Shown here: positions 1 to 11,970 of the stretch, one piece after another
Position numbering within the stretch: the first letter of the stretch is position 1
Layout: every line of letters begins with the position of its first letter
Source of the DNA: Isoetes taiwanensis
Taxonomy: Eukaryota; Streptophyta; Lycopodiopsida; Isoetales; Isoetaceae
Length of the DNA: 64,000 nucleotides
Reading direction: 5' to 3'
Assembly: GCA_021234155.1 (NCBI GenBank)
Contig: JAJEKV010000071.1
Location: 248,001 to 312,000 of the forward strand
Position numbers and translations under genes: made by a program
Notes under the pieces: model-generated
Told to the model about the DNA's origin: nothing
What the model saw: the letters and a program-made list of their open reading frames with translations, nothing else
The model's database searches: none

Positions 1-862
1 CATCACATTTCGAAAAGGCGAGTTCCAATTTATCCAAATGGTCAGCCATGGGAATGTAGGCTAAGAGAAGTCATCTTGAAAAATTTGCAAGAAGGGATTT
101 TCCTTCATAAAATCATGGCGAGAGCATTATGCGTTGAAACGTTGATGGATAGTTTGATAATCCAAAAGGTACCACCTTGTAGGCAAAAATGCCTTACTGG
201 GGGTGGTGAAAGTGGTCTTGAGTTGATCAGATTCTTTGATTGAGATCTGATTGTAGCCGGAAAAACCATCCATGAAGTACATCTCATGTCAGTGACCTCT
301 TCGAGGCACGGTGCGTGAAGGGAAGTGGAAAATGATCACGCCTCCGTGGCCTGATTTAGTTTAGGTAGTCCACGCAAACACGGATCTTTCCATTGTGTTT
401 GAGTGCAATGACAATGGGGCTCACCCATTGAGAATGTTTGACCTCATAGATCAAAACCTCGCAGCAAGGAGTTTGTCAATTTACGCCTTGACGCGATCAC
501 GGTAGTGGGGTTGAGCGGATGCATGCCGTTGCTATCTTCGGGCGTGCATCGGATTTGGTAGGAATGGTGAGTTCCCCAAGGTTTTGTTGATCCCCGAAGG
601 TCTCAGTAGCTCCGCTTAAAATGTGTTTGAACTTTTGAAGAGCGTGATGGCCCCGATACGATAGGGTGTCGGAAGATTGGCGGCAATGCGGGACGGTGAT
701 TGTTGCCCACATCCACAATCTCGACTTTGAGGAGTTTGAATATGTGGGATGACTTCCGTGTCTTTGACAATATGGCGAGGAGGTTGAAGCATGACGGGAT
801 GAGTGGCGTTCTGCGTGGTGAAAAAGAGGTTGCTGATTGTCATCAAGCAAAGGTTGCTTCAT
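1..862 (-). pseudogene. gypsy reverse transcriptase fragment, multiply frameshifted and cut by the window edge
   Basis: Reading down from about 450 on the minus strand the palm motifs of a Ty3/gypsy reverse transcriptase appear in changing frames: WVSPIV and a KIRVCVDY-like stretch near 360-430, then FMDGFSGYNQI with the following KTTFTTP near 200-285, a PFGL-like stretch near 150, and a degenerate YxDD box near 70-80. The enzyme would copy element RNA into DNA. Stops and shifts throughout show it is inactive. Confidence 0.6.
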
Positions 863-1090
863 GGCGGCGTGTACATCAACAGGATGCGGAGGAAGTTACG
901 CATCGAAAAGTGATCAACACGTTGGATGCGATTGCAAGGAGCCGGTAGGGTCAAGCAAGGCAGCCACGGCCTGGGTCCCCGATCAAAGCGTCATTTCTCC
1001 CCAAGGATCGGCATATTGGGGGTAGGATGGCAGAGGCGATTTCGCGGTGGAGCCCGAACTTGATAGATATTGCAGGCATCCTGGAATCGA

Positions 1091-2532
1091 TTAATAGGAG
1101 AGAGGGTTCAGCATTATCAGCGAAATGATTTTACCCGGTTTCCAAGTCCATAGTGGCATTGAGGTGACCATCGTGATGACTAAGCGATCCGTGGCCCAAT
1201 AATGGATACTCTTGGCCTGGCGGAGGAAAGGTGCGCCAACCAACATTTCATAATCACCTGGATCTTCTCCAGCCTTCCAAACACCAAATTCTAAGGGGAA
1301 TCGGAGATCACCAATGTTGATGTGAAGAAGAGGTGTGGCGCCTTGAGGTCTCGTGATATGGCCATTAGCCAATTTGATGTCATATGGGGCCGCGATAGAG
1401 TTGTTTGATGCCCATTTGTTTTTGGAGTTTGTCCGTGATGAGATTGATGGCGCTACCTCCGTCAATTTGAACATGATTGACTTGTAGATTGCCCACCGTG
1501 GCATGTACCGTGGGTGTAGAGGTAGCGGCGCCCCAATCAAAAGCGGTGGGAGTGGTAGCGGTCCTTGAGAGCGGGACATAGTTTCAAAATTGTTGCCAGA
1601 CTTAAGGAAATTTTGATTTTTGCCAGCTCCTCTTGGAGTTCCAGAGGCACATGAGAAAAAGGATCTGCTGGATCCACGGGTGCTGGAGTGCGTGGTAATG
1701 AAGCAGCAACTTCTTTGAGAAGGTCAACCTCGGCAGCAATATTCGGATATGTCTGAGAGCGTGGAGGTTGAGATGTGGAAGGTGCATCTTGTCTTTGCTG
1801 AGCTCTGGTGGTGGCATGAACATTAGCCAACGTGCGGCCTTCAGCAGCTTGCATGAGGTTCAGAATGCTTTGGCGTACTTTAGGCATGACATGAGGCATG
1901 AGTTTTTCCAAGTCAGGTGCAAAGTGAACCTTTTTGTCCTCTTCATGAGGGATTGTGTCCACTGCAAAGGCAGGTTGCGTGCCATTAGGAATAATGGTTA
2001 AGGGACGTGATGCCCTGGTCTGGCGTGAAACCAAACCAACCCAATTTGATGGCTGGACTGGAGGATTAAGAGCCTGAAAAATTTCTTCCTGTGCTTGTTG
2101 ATCCATTTGAGGTTGATTGGCAGGAGCTGGTTGATAGCATGATTGTTGCGCTTGGCGGCCAGAAGAAGCGGGGACGCTGGCCTTGTTTGCCATTGGCAAC
2201 CCAAAGTTGGTAAGCCATGAGGCGGACCGAGGTGGTCCGATTGGTGCGAGGAAGTCGCACGAACTTGTGGGAGTTGAGGACGGGCGTGGTGGTATGACCC
2301 CATTCGTGGCGGTGATAACACCGAGCTTTAGAAGGATCAAAAGGGCGTGTGTTGGGTCCCCGTTGTTTATCATTGCTGATAGAGTTGATTGGGTTGAGCC
2401 TGCGGTGGTTGCGGCTGATATTGCGATTGTTCTTTGAGGTGTGGTTTGCACTTGATAAACCAGCTTGTTGCGGAAAGGTGTAGGATGAGTGCGCGAGTGC
2501 ACTCTTTCGTGGCATGATTGCACATGTTGCAT
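1091..2532 (-). pseudogene. gypsy gag-pol linker and aspartic protease, frameshifted
   Basis: Two overlapping minus frames (2532-1537 and 1579-1091) cover the linker and the protease. The second contains PYDIKLANGHITRPQGATPL, then FPLEFGVWKAGEDPGDYEML, then VGAPFL. These phrases are typical of the retropepsin domain of plant gypsy elements, after the catalytic Asp. The upstream linker is Gln/Pro-rich with no recognised domain. The switch of frame around 1550 shows a frameshift inside the protease region. Confidence 0.6.
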
Positions 2533-2535
2533 CTT

Positions 2536-3789
2536 TTACAATGGCGGGCCATTGGTGGAGTTGCACTCATTTGCCAAGTGGCCTTGATATTTGCGAGATA
2601 TGGCACGGATCATCCTGCTTATTTCTTGAGTGGCGTGTTGAGGTTGGACAGCGATCCGTGGAACCATGACCGGTGGAATGAAAGGGAGCTCTGAAGAGCC
2701 ACGCCCGCGGGAGGAAACATTGACGGAGTGGTTGACAAGGTCGATAGCTTTGCTCCAAAGTCTTGAGCGGGGTCGGGATAGGCTGGAGGAAGTCCTTAGA
2801 GAAACCAAACCAAGATCCGGCTCGGGTCGGGTACTCCTTTGAGTTTCTTGGCGAGGGATGTGAAGTCGATCCGCAAAATCCTGGCGGACTCAGGTGGGCT
2901 CTTGTTGAAGATCATTGAGTTGCTTGAGATGAAGTTGATCATCATCCGTGGTTCCATAGTGTGAAAGAAAAGCGGTTTTCATTTCGACCAATCTTGTTTT
3001 CAAGTGGCTTTTGTTGGACATAAGCCATTGGTGAGGAGAGCCACGATGTGGTGGTGGAAAAAGATGTGGAATTTCAGTTGAGGTTGTGCATGACCATTTA
3101 GGACAGCAGAGCCTCAAATTCTTCCATGTGGGCCACGAGCACTTTGGTCTAATGGTTTGCCTTTCGTGTTGCCAAAGGTTGGATAAGTCAACAAGGGTGC
3201 GAAAGGTAGAGGTGAAAGTCCGGCTGGGACAGAACTGGATAGGGATTATATTGAGATGGAGTTGGAGGTGGCAGAGTGCACGAAAGACCCTCGATGAAGG
3301 GGTTGTTGAGGTGGAGGTCTTGGAGGTGCGATCATTGGTTTTGAGGTCCAGTAAGGTTGTAAATGGGAAGAGCGGTAGGAAATGTAGGGAAGGGAAATTC
3401 ACGGGAGGAGCAAAAGAGGCAGGTGGATATCCCCGGCCCGCCAGAGGAGATGATGGTTGTGAAGGCAGGGTATGGCGAGAAGAATGATGGATGTAGGCAT
3501 GTTCTGGGGTATGAAAGTAAGGTTGAGAAGTTTGAGCCTGATAGGGCTCCTGATAGTGATGAGGTGACTGAGGCTGTGAGCAATGTTTGCACGCTTGAGG
3601 CGGGGAACTGGGACGAGACAGGACACGAGGGTGGGGTGGGCCGGACCGAGCCCTAGGACCAATGTGGCCTCCCTCAATGTCATAAGCAGATCCATACATG
3701 TCGCGAACAGCTTCCCTTTGATGATGGCGCTCCAAGCGAGACACCGCCTGGGAAAGGAGTTCTTCTGGCGTGAAGTTTCGGACAGACAT
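2536..3789 (-). pseudogene. gypsy gag, frameshifted
   Basis: The frame opens at an ATG at 3789 and runs about 299 codons to 2890. It begins MSVRNFTPEELLSQAVSRLE and then a Pro/His/Ser-rich stretch. Near its end it has the capsid-like phrase TAFLSHYGTTDDDQLHLKQL, followed by LQQEP, which matches the C-terminal capsid signature of plant gypsy gag. Coding signal continues in other frames to about 2536, where a degenerate knuckle (GHLANEC) and then a Cys-rich stretch (CKRCNMCNHATKEC, near 2520) appear. Gag would coat the element RNA in the cytoplasm. The shifts between frames mark it as a pseudogene. The assignment to gag rests on order and local motifs, not on an alignment. Confidence 0.6.
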
Positions 3790-4503
3790 GGCGACAGAAG
3801 AAAGGAAAATCGAAATCGGACCGCAGCGGCGACATGTGTTTGGGGTGCAGGTTCGGGGAACTCTGCAAGGCGACCCTCTGTGAGGACCCTTGGATCTAAC
3901 AGGAGGATCCGGGGACTATGTCATGCGGGATTTGCAAGAAAACAAAGGAAAGGGAAGAGAAAACAACGAACAATGAGACAACAATGATAAGCTTCCTTGA
4001 TATCAATGATGATGATACATGAGCTCAACGCAGAGAGAAAACTGAAGTGAGACAAGACTCAAAACTCATCTAAAACTCATGTGCTAGCTCTACTCATATA
4101 TATAGTACAATGGCCTTTGGGCCAATATAGACACTCGAGGATCGATCTCGGTGTCGACTCACGGAAGGAGGCCTGATTCTTGAGGAATCTGTTGGCGGTG
4201 CCTCTTGAAAAGCACGAAAAGAAATCGTGCCGCCGAGGCGGTGACGGCGATCACTTGTCCGGCCGCCGCCCTCTTGTTGGCGCCCGGCGTGGTCTTTGTC
4301 TCTGCGTGGTGCAACGCTTGGTCTTGTTGGGCCTTTGACGGCCCGACCCGTGCACACGAGGATCCTTGGACTTGACCTGGTCCGTCGTATGCATGAATAG
4401 TCCTGTACCAGGAGGCACAGGACTAACAAGATCCCCAGACTATTTCAGATTGACGACCAATTACTCTATTATCATCGGTATATAAAATATTTGCCGAGGC
4501 ATT

Positions 4504-6423
4504 TGCATAGAGGGTGAAGGATATTTTAGCTGAGTCTATTTCCACAACTCAGTCAGAATTTCTTGCGAGACGATGCATCTTAATAATATGGCTGCTACAT
4601 ATGAGGGGATCTATTGGGCATGTCGACAGAATCCTGTTGTGTATCTTAAACTTGATTTTGCAAAGGCCTATGATAATGTTAGCTGGGAGTTCATGCACTT
4701 GTATATGCTCAGATTGGGATTCAAGCAGCAATTCACATCAGATGTCATGAAGATACGTATCTCAACTCAGCCTGTTGTTCTCTTTCATGGTGAACCATCA
4801 GTAGTTTCCCCACTTGATCGTGGTATTTGTCAGGGGTGCCCATTAGCACCACTCCTTTTCACAATTATTGGGGGGCAGCGCAATTATTCGTTATTGTGAC
4901 AGTGGAGGAGCTCCTTCAGGGTCTCACTATGGAGGATGGTACGTAGGCGGTTTATAATCAATACGCACAATGACACGTTCCTATTCCTGGTTGCTAATTC
5001 TAAGAATCTTGAAGTTACAAAATTTTTCTTAAATACATTCTCACTGGTTTCTGGTGTATTGTTAGGTCATCAAAAGTGTATGACCTTATAGATGTTGGAC
5101 ACTCCAATTCTGGCATGTGTTCATGATTATCCATGGAAGTTCTTGCTCATAGACAGGCCACCGAGCTACTTTTCAATTGGCATTCATGTTAGTGCAGGAG
5201 CAGCATGGGAAGAAATTATTAGGGGTTTGGAGAAACACCTATTTTGGTGGTTAACTACAAAATTATCTCTCGTTGGTCGTATAACAGTGGCCGAATCAGT
5301 TCTCAGCAGTATCCACGTTTATATGGCTTCCTTGTTGCTAGCCCGATAGGTCAAAATGCAGAAGGTCATTGCAATAGTCTGGAACTTCCTGCATGCAAGG
5401 GCATTGCTAGGTTATATAAGTGCAACAATATTATTCTTGATTTCTCGGGGAAGGAGTTTTCCATGGGAAAGAAGTCTTTTATGTGATGGTGAAGCATTCA
5501 GAAGGAGATAGATTGCAGATGGATTGCTGAATGGAGCAAGTTGCGTACCGAGATCTGGGAGCGTTGCTTGGGGTGCAGAAGAAGCAAGCGGGATTTTCAG
5601 GTGGGGATCTACACCTGGGGTTTTCTAGTGTTTATGATTACGGGATGTGTAGTTTAACAAGGTAGCTAGTTGTATACCTAAACTCTTGGAAATAACTAAA
5701 TTAGAAAAGGGAAAATATATGCTAGGGGTATTACTAGCTGGGAATGGGTGCAGGAATTTAAACTAGTTAGCAGGGTTATAGAAGCCACTGTCATTAAGGT
5801 TATAAGTAGTAATTTGAAGGAAGTTGATCTAGTTAAAAATAATAAGATATTAGTGAAGGTTGTATTTTGCTTAAGCACCGGGCATTGCATGTTGCATGGT
5901 AGAGATAGTAATGTTTATACGAGCTTATAACTGGTGTAAATTATGGAATTTCTAAGGTAAATTTGATATGGAAATGTGCCTAGTTGATATTGGGTGGAAT
6001 TCATAGTATTGTGAACTATGTGTAGTATAATTCTTTGATATAGACCTCTGGGGCCGGAGTCTAGGTGCGATGGCCTAGACTCGCGGTTATTGCACAGTGC
6101 TATGTAAATGCGCTGAGGAGGGTGCTATAGTTAAGGTGGCTTGGTCTAAATGCATCTACCCTAAGTGGGCTAATGGCATGGGTATGATGAACTTGTTACT
6201 GCATGGTAAGGTCCTCATCTCAAAATTCATTTGGAGGCTCCTAAATGGCGAAGATGACTCTCCTGGCTTATGTCTTCTTAAACAATCTCTTGGTCATTGT
6301 ATTCCTCTAGGCAGGAAAGCAATCAAACCAATTCTTCCTTGAACTCTATTTCATCCCTTTGAACCTTTTCCAAATGATTCTCCCTTCCTACAAGGATTAT
6401 TGACAGCATGGAATACGATCAGA
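4504..6423 (+). mobile_element. LINE (non-LTR retrotransposon) fragment, reverse transcriptase region
   Basis: Broken plus-strand frames read as the reverse transcriptase of a plant L1-like LINE. At 4573-4899 are LDFAKAYDNVSWEFM and GICQGCPLAPLLF, two hallmark RT motifs. The YxDD-equivalent box near 4965-4985 is degraded (HNDTFLFLV). At 5160-5350 the thumb-side phrase FWWLTTKLSLVGRITVAES is present. At 6097-6400 the downstream region VAWSKCIYPKWANGMGMM and LISKFIWRLL continues. About 600 bp between 5480 and 6095 do not read as LINE and may be a later insertion. The fragment stops abruptly at 6423, where an LTR begins. Confidence 0.75.
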
Positions 6424-6616
6424 TGTTACAGGTGCTTCCAGGGGTGGCCATTTTTACGGACTCCTGATGGATATCCATGAGCACGGGGGTACCGTCGATA
6501 GCATGCCGGGGGTATAGTGGCTATTCCGTGGACCATAAGCTCGTAATCGGGTTATGGGGACATTTCGGAGCTAACAAAGTTGGCCCTAGGGGTGCAACAT
6601 TTAATGTTTATGAATA
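6424..6616 (+). mobile_element. Partial LTR of the chromovirus family, adjoining LINE sequence
   Basis: The sequence starts TGTTACAGGTG at 6424 and is closely similar to the first ~195 bases of the 3' LTR at 23007, including the shared GGATATCCATGAGCACGGGG and the stretch around GTTGGCCCTAGGGG. Similarity ends near 6616, just after TTTAATGTTTATGAATA. The later part of the LTR is missing, so this is a truncated LTR copy and not a full solo LTR. Its first base directly follows LINE coding sequence, which places its insertion after the LINE. Confidence 0.75.
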
Positions 6617-6827
6617 CAAGAAATTTATCGCGGCGGCCTTGAACATTTCTTTTGTCCAACCCACAGCAAAAGAAGTTTTGTGCTAAGTTCTGGACATGCT
6701 TGAGATGCGAGAGAACATGCAGGAGTTGAACCTGCACTATTGCCGTATGTTTTGTGCCCATAGGATAGATAGGTGCTATAACCGACCACCATGGGATTCC
6801 CATTATTTTCTGTGCCCTCTTCTTTTG
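6617..6827 (+). other. Unassigned sequence between partial LTR and tandem repeat
   Basis: No LINE, LTR or gene motif was recognised here. Short open stretches exist on both strands but none resembles a known protein. Confidence 0.3.
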
Positions 6828-7185
6828 GCATCCGATGACAGCCAGTGGGTTTTGGGTCTGGATGGGAATTGCCCATTACCGACGGCTTGACCACTAGGCT
6901 GTAACCGCGATGTATGTTCTTTTCTTTTATTTCATTTTATTTTTGCATCCGATGACAGCCAGCGGGTTTTGGGCTTTGGATGGGGGTCACCCACTACGAG
7001 TAGCTTGACCACTAGGCTGTTACTGCGATGGATGTTCTTTTTATTTGTTTTTCATTTTATTTTTTGCATCCAATGACAGCCAGTGGGTTTTGGGCTTTGG
7101 ATGGGGGTCGCCCATTACCAATAGCTTGACCACTAGGCTGGCATCGCGATGTTATTTATTCCATTCTTTTGTTACTTTTCTTTTC
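6828..7185. repeat. Tandem repeat, about 3 copies of a ~117-121 bp unit
   Basis: GCATCCGATGACAGCCAGTG (or a one-base variant) begins at 6828, 6945 and 7066, giving spacings of 117 and 121. Each unit continues through GGGTTTTGGG, a GATGGG stretch, CTTGACCACTAGGCTG and a T-rich tail of variable length. The T-rich tail accounts for most of the length difference. Confidence 0.9.
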
Positions 7186-7360
7186 AATTTCTTAAAGAAA
7201 AAAAGAACGAGATAGGGGAATCCCATGGTAATCAGATAGCACATCATCTATCATACAGGCAGAGAAGGGAGATTTTTTTCTTTTTTTGGTGGCGTACCTT
7301 ATCTGAAACTTCTGAATGCGGGCATAAGACACCTCATTGAGCAAAAGTGTAACCTGTACG

Positions 7361-7493
7361 AAGGATATGAAAGATGGAGTGGACGTACCTTATTAACTTC
7401 TTCTGTGTTGTATAAACAAAGTGCGACCCATAAGAAGGATATGAAAGATGGAGAGAACGTATCTTATTGATTTCTTCTGTATTGTATAAACAA
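7361..7493. repeat. Two-copy tandem duplication, 74 bp period, beside the Helitron 3' side
   Basis: AAGGATATGAAAGATGGAG occurs at 7361 and again at 7435. The following bases through CTTCTGT(G/A)TTGTATAAACA are also repeated with a few substitutions. It lies just past the stop end of the Helitron helicase frame, so it may belong to the Helitron 3' untranslated part. Confidence 0.85.
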
Positions 7494-7536
7494 CTGAGTG
7501 AAGTGAACGAAGGAGGGCTAAGAAAAATGTACCGTA

Positions 7537-9402
7537 TCATAAAAGAAGTTCTTTGTAGACGATATTCTTGGTGGTCCTCCCTGTGTTCTCCGGTGAGAGG
7601 AGAATGAGCACATCCTGTCGCCTCCGTACGCGCGAAAGTGCCGCGTATAACTGACCATGTGCGAGTACTTCAGTACGCAAGTCGATGACGACACGATCCA
7701 ATGTCAATCCCTGGCAACTATTGAAGGTGGTCGAGTAAGACAGTCGAAACGGTAATTGCCGCCTATGAATGGTCCAAGGTCGATTCTCCGGTTGATAGCA
7801 GAAATCAGTTCTAGAGATTGGGTACGTACATGCATCATCCTGGGATGCTTCATCTAATACCTTCACCTTTACAAATTTTTCTTGCATTGATACGACCATA
7901 ACTCTTGCATTTTTCACAAGACCCTTTTCCATATCTAGTCGTTTCATAATGTGACATATATCCCCTACCTTAAGCCTGACTTCGTGGTTGGGTATCCCCA
8001 AATGTGTGAAGTTATTAAGAAAATCTAATGTTGCATAAGGATGGTCGTGTATGTTTTCATCTCGCTGACATGGTCATGGCTATAATATGTTTTATCATGA
8101 TTAGGAACTCTATTAAGAATACGATCATTGAAGTAGTCATATTGATCGGTAATAAGAAGTTGTATTTTTTGCATGTTGTTGGATTCTGAAGCAGGTTGGA
8201 AGGATACAAAAATTCAACACCGTCTGCTACGTTGGTAGTTATATCGAACATATCTAGTGAGGTCGTGGACCCTTCCCAATCCTCTCATATGCGATCAACA
8301 AATCGCATTAGTTCGGGGTCGTTTGCATTACGTATCGGCTATTCTAATCTCAATACATGAAAACTTTTCCATAGCAGTGATGACTTTATGGATGCGTTGT
8401 AGGCTGCAGTTGTTCCCCCTCCCTTGACAACAGGAGCAACCTGTCTGAAGTCTCCAGCGCCAATAAAATGTTTGCCTCCAAATGGGAGATTGTTTCTGCA
8501 CAGTCATTGCAATAGATGATCGACGCTTTCTATGACAGCTTTGTTGGCCATTGGAAATTCATCCCAGATGATAACCTTAGCTGCAACAAACATATCTGCT
8601 GCTCCAAAATCATAGCTATCATCGATCGAAGCCCTGCATTATTTTCTTCCACGGGGATTTGGAAGAGGGAGTGGGCCGTTCGTCCTCCTGGATATTGGCG
8701 ACCTGCTAATGCTGTAGTACCGCATGGAAGCACTATGTCTTGATTGCCTCGTATGGACAGGCATATGCAGTTCAATAGGAATGTTTTTCCTCTGCCTGCT
8801 TTTCCATCGACGAAAATAGGTTGGTCATTTTGTGGTAATTCCAACCATCTACGAACAAAGTTGTATATCTCCTTCTGGTCATTTTTCATTATACTTGCCA
8901 TCTGCATCGCAGTATTTAGATACGTCTCGTGGTCAGAAAATTTTTGCAACTCATGCATGACTTCTCTTCCAAGACGAGGTTGCAAGTCGAGCCCGAATGC
9001 CATGATATTAGTACTATGTTGTGTCAAGATATTATTGATTAAATGAAGGAATTCATTGAAGGCGGTTATCTCATCATTTGGATATTCGTCTCGTAGGGCG
9101 ACACTCATTGGTATTTGAAACCTAGTCCACAGCTCAATTGCTGGACCTTGGTCTAGTAGTAACATAGCAAAAAGAAATCGCAGTTGTGTAGGATTTAATG
9201 ATAAAGAAACTGCTTCTTCCATAACTAACGATGCTTCATTGTGTGCTGCGAGTAACCCTTCCGCCTCTGCGGCCTGCTGGTATGTTTCATGGTGTTGTCC
9301 ATTGACGGCTTTCAACTCATCCCATGTTCTCACAGAGCGGTGTAGTAGGATTTGTCTAAGATAATATATAGCACAATAACAGGGGTTACTTTTGTAGTTT
9401 TA
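7537..9402 (-). pseudogene. Helitron PIF1-type helicase domain
   Basis: The minus strand from about 9402 reads YYLRQILLHRSVRTWDEL into a frame of ~267 codons with Walker A at VDGKAGRGKTFLLN. After a shift near 8530 the helicase continues in other frames: DEFPMANK-like (motif II) near 8550, FIGAGDFRQVAPVVKGGG near 8440, LWKSFHVLRLE near 8370. The last frame, 8001-7537, has the C-terminal motifs FNSCQGLTLDRVVIDL and LYAALSRVRR. The enzyme would unwind DNA during transposition. Several frameshifts and stops make it non-functional. Confidence 0.75.
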
Positions 9403-10082
9403 TACGTTTTTTCACATGGTTTTTCTATGATTTAGGTGTTGTATTCATAGAGTCATACTAAATAGTATTTCTAGAGTGCGCACTTTTTGGTTCGTTGATT
9501 TGGGTTGGGTTAAACAATCCGATGGTTGTTGTGAATGCTTTGTGCATATACATAAAAAAGCTCATATTTTTTGCCCTCGCTCATAACTTTTGCCATCTCG
9601 ATTTGTTGCTAGCAAGTGGATTGTTGCTAGGAGCGGATTGTTGTGCTAGAATATTTGGGAGCGGATTGTTGTGCTAGGTATGACGCTTGGTTAGCATAAT
9701 GGTTTTTATTGTTACTTTAGTTTCGTAAGCAACAAATCTGGGCATGAATTTGTTGGAAAAGCAGATTTTGAGCATGCATATATCTGTTGGATGCCTCCAC
9801 CATAGCAGAGGAATCCTTCAGCTTTCTTGTGCAGCTACAGGCCAGCTTTAGTTTCTGCCTTTCAAAGCAGAGGAATCATTCACAGATTCATGCCTTCTTT
9901 CTCTTGTACACTGTTTATGCCTTGCATGGCCTTAGTTTTGCATATTCTGCCATAACCCCTGCAATCCGATGTCCTAAACCCTTCCACCTTTGTGTATCTG
10001 TGGTAGCAATAGATTTATGCCGTCCTTAATGCCCGAAGGCCTTTATTAGGGCCCGAAGGGCCCAATTTTTTTTTTTAATATA
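9403..10082. other. Non-Helitron sequence inside the Helitron
   Basis: No Helitron coding similarity is visible here, although this span lies between Rep and the helicase. It holds a short 19 bp direct repeat (GAGCGGATTGTTGTGCTAG at 9640 and 9659), a GC-rich palindromic patch (GGGCCCGAAGGGCCC near 10050) and a T run at 10065-10076. It may be an older insertion or eroded Helitron sequence. Confidence 0.35.
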
Positions 10083-10533
10083 ACAACACCACATCACTAT
10101 CATTAATATTAATTAACACAAACTATTGCATCCAACATATTTAAATCAAAATCCCCCTGAAACCCCCTTTGGTTTGGGTGCATATTCACACGGAGGGTTA
10201 CTCCAGGCATCGAGAGCTGTCGGATGGGCATATTTGCCCTTTATTCTTTGATCTGGAACGTACATAGCGATCCTCGTTTGTGGGGTATGCCTGTACAAGT
10301 TTTTGTATACTGTATATTGAGGTTTGCAAAATACTATAAGGTTTGGAGAAATGTACTTAATAGTGTTAATTTTGTACATGTATTGTAAAGTTTTAGGGGC
10401 TCTCGCTACCCTATGTAACCCCCCGTGTGAATATGCACCCAAACCAAAGGGGGTTTCAGGGGGATTTTGATTTAAATATGTTGGATGCAATAGTTTGTGT
10501 TAATTAATATTAATGATAGTGATGTGGTGTTGT
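10083..10533. mobile_element. MITE with 119 bp near-perfect terminal inverted repeats
   Basis: The left arm (10083-10201) and right arm (10415-10533) are inverted copies that differ at one position by eye. Termini are ACAACACCACATCACTATC and its complement. A TA dinucleotide flanks both sides (10081-10082, 10534-10535), as expected for a TA target duplication. The 213 bp loop has no convincing coding sequence. TA flanks suggest a Tc1/mariner-Stowaway type; a PIF/Harbinger origin is possible if the TA belongs to a longer target. The near identity of the arms points to recent insertion or arm homogenisation. Confidence 0.9.
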
Positions 10534-10572
10534 TAGAATGCCTCTCCAACTCGGGGCAATACTAATCGTATC

Positions 10573-11951
10573 CTATATACTATCGGTTTCCTTACCCTTT
10601 TTCTCACTATGTTCATCGTGAAACCCTCTCGCGCTTGTTCTATATAAGTTCCAGGCTCGACTGTTGATGATGGATGCAGTCAACGTATGTTGTTCGTGGT
10701 ACTGAATGTGCGTGAAAGCATCAAACTCGGGCGCAAAAGGACGTAAGAAATATCGATCTAGCAACGACCTCGTGTTCAGGTGTGGCAGATGCAGAGGTAA
10801 GCATTTGACGGCAGGAGATTTATTCGTTATATCATATGACATCACTCTCCATGCAGCCTCCGTCGCTGATAAGTAACGTGCCCTCAAGTAATCATTTATT
10901 TCATCCTTAGGAGGACGTCTAGGAGCTTGTTCTGATAATATATGGCCTGAAGGTTGCCCTGTAGTACTCTCTGTTTGATCGCTGATCCTCGACGACGGTT
11001 CTCTAGCCTCTTCATGGTGATCGCCCAATGGCAATGGTATCGAAGCTGAATGCCTTTCTTGGGTTACATGAAAATTGGCGTTGTCAAATCCCTTGTAAAT
11101 GTAACTATAGAGGTAGGAGAATACGTGGACTGTGGATGCAATGTCCACCATAATGTGACAATCTAGTTCATGAAAAAAAAGGCGTTATAGGGTACCACCC
11201 ATGCAACGTCTATACTCCTCCTTCTGTACTGCACGTAACCTTTTGAATCAAGGTACGTCGTTGGGTTGACGTCCTTTGGGTACTTATAACAACATGGAGC
11301 ATTGTTTGAAGAGCACCTATGTGTGTGGTTATGTATCATGAATTTTTGGACCTTCGCGCGAAGAATTGGATCCGTAGGCAGTTCAGCGGAAATGATCTCA
11401 TCGATGCATTCAAATGGTATGTCGGGTTCAGTACGCAAGACGAGGAGGGCATGTGGCAATCCACGTTTTTGAAATTCTATGACGGTTACCATATGTGATA
11501 TATGTTGAAATTTTTTATCAAGAAGCTCTTTTAACCGATGTAGCCTTCCATGAAAGCACCGAACGACAAACATAGGAACATCGGAGACATTTTGCCCAGG
11601 TCTGAGTCTGGCTCGTATTTCTGGCCAATCCGTATTTGTGGTCATAGTGACAAACAATGTTGGACGACCTTTTGCCCTAGATAGGGCCAATGCATCTGCC
11701 ACTTGCACCGAGCACCACCTTTGACACCCCAAGAATGAAGAGGGTAAGACAACGTCTTTTTGGTCATCATTATCTCTCTCTGAATAGTCCTCGTCATATT
11801 GCACTCTCCTATTGTGAAAGGTAGGCGTTCTGAAATAGTTCAATCGAGCATCCTCAATCCTCGAATACATGTCGACCAAATACTCTCCACACAGACGACC
11901 CAATTGAACAAAACGTTCCTCATGCAACAATCTTGCCCTATACCATTGCAA
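10573..11951 (-). pseudogene. Helitron Rep (HUH endonuclease) domain, catalytic histidine lost
   Basis: Two adjacent minus frames (11951-11163 and 11151-10573) make up Rep. The first carries RPTLFVTMTTNTDWPEI and EFQKRGLPHALLVL. In active Helitrons the second phrase is PHAHIL, providing the HUH metal-binding pair; here the second His is Leu (CTC). The second frame has SYLYSYIYKG, which corresponds to the two-tyrosine nicking motif (YxxxYxxK type). A stop near 11163 separates the halves. The frame ends at 10573, about 40 bases before the MITE. Confidence 0.75.
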
Positions 11952-11970
11952 TTGTGTAAGACCATGCTCG

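Larger units (their letters stand above)
1..4428 (-). mobile_element. Decayed Ty3/gypsy retrotransposon, 5' part; continues beyond the left edge
   Basis: Reading leftward on the minus strand the order is a probable LTR/leader, gag (3789-2536), a zinc-knuckle region, protease (about 1579-1091) and reverse transcriptase (about 860 to 1). This is the gag-pol order of Ty3/gypsy elements. No single frame is intact: the coding signal jumps between frames near 2890, 2535 and 1550 and several times below 1000, so the copy is dead. A possible 5' LTR start is the TGTTAGTCC on the minus strand at 4428, and a TATA-like tract lies at 4097-4104. I could not find the matching LTR end or a primer binding site, so the right boundary is approximate. 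Confidence 0.75.

Noticed and set aside
1768..2437. Plus-strand frames across 1.7-3.6 kb
   Set aside because: They are antisense shadows of the minus-strand gypsy gag-pol.
10146..10490. 114-codon minus frame as a gene
   Set aside because: It lies entirely within the MITE and its ends are the two inverted arms.
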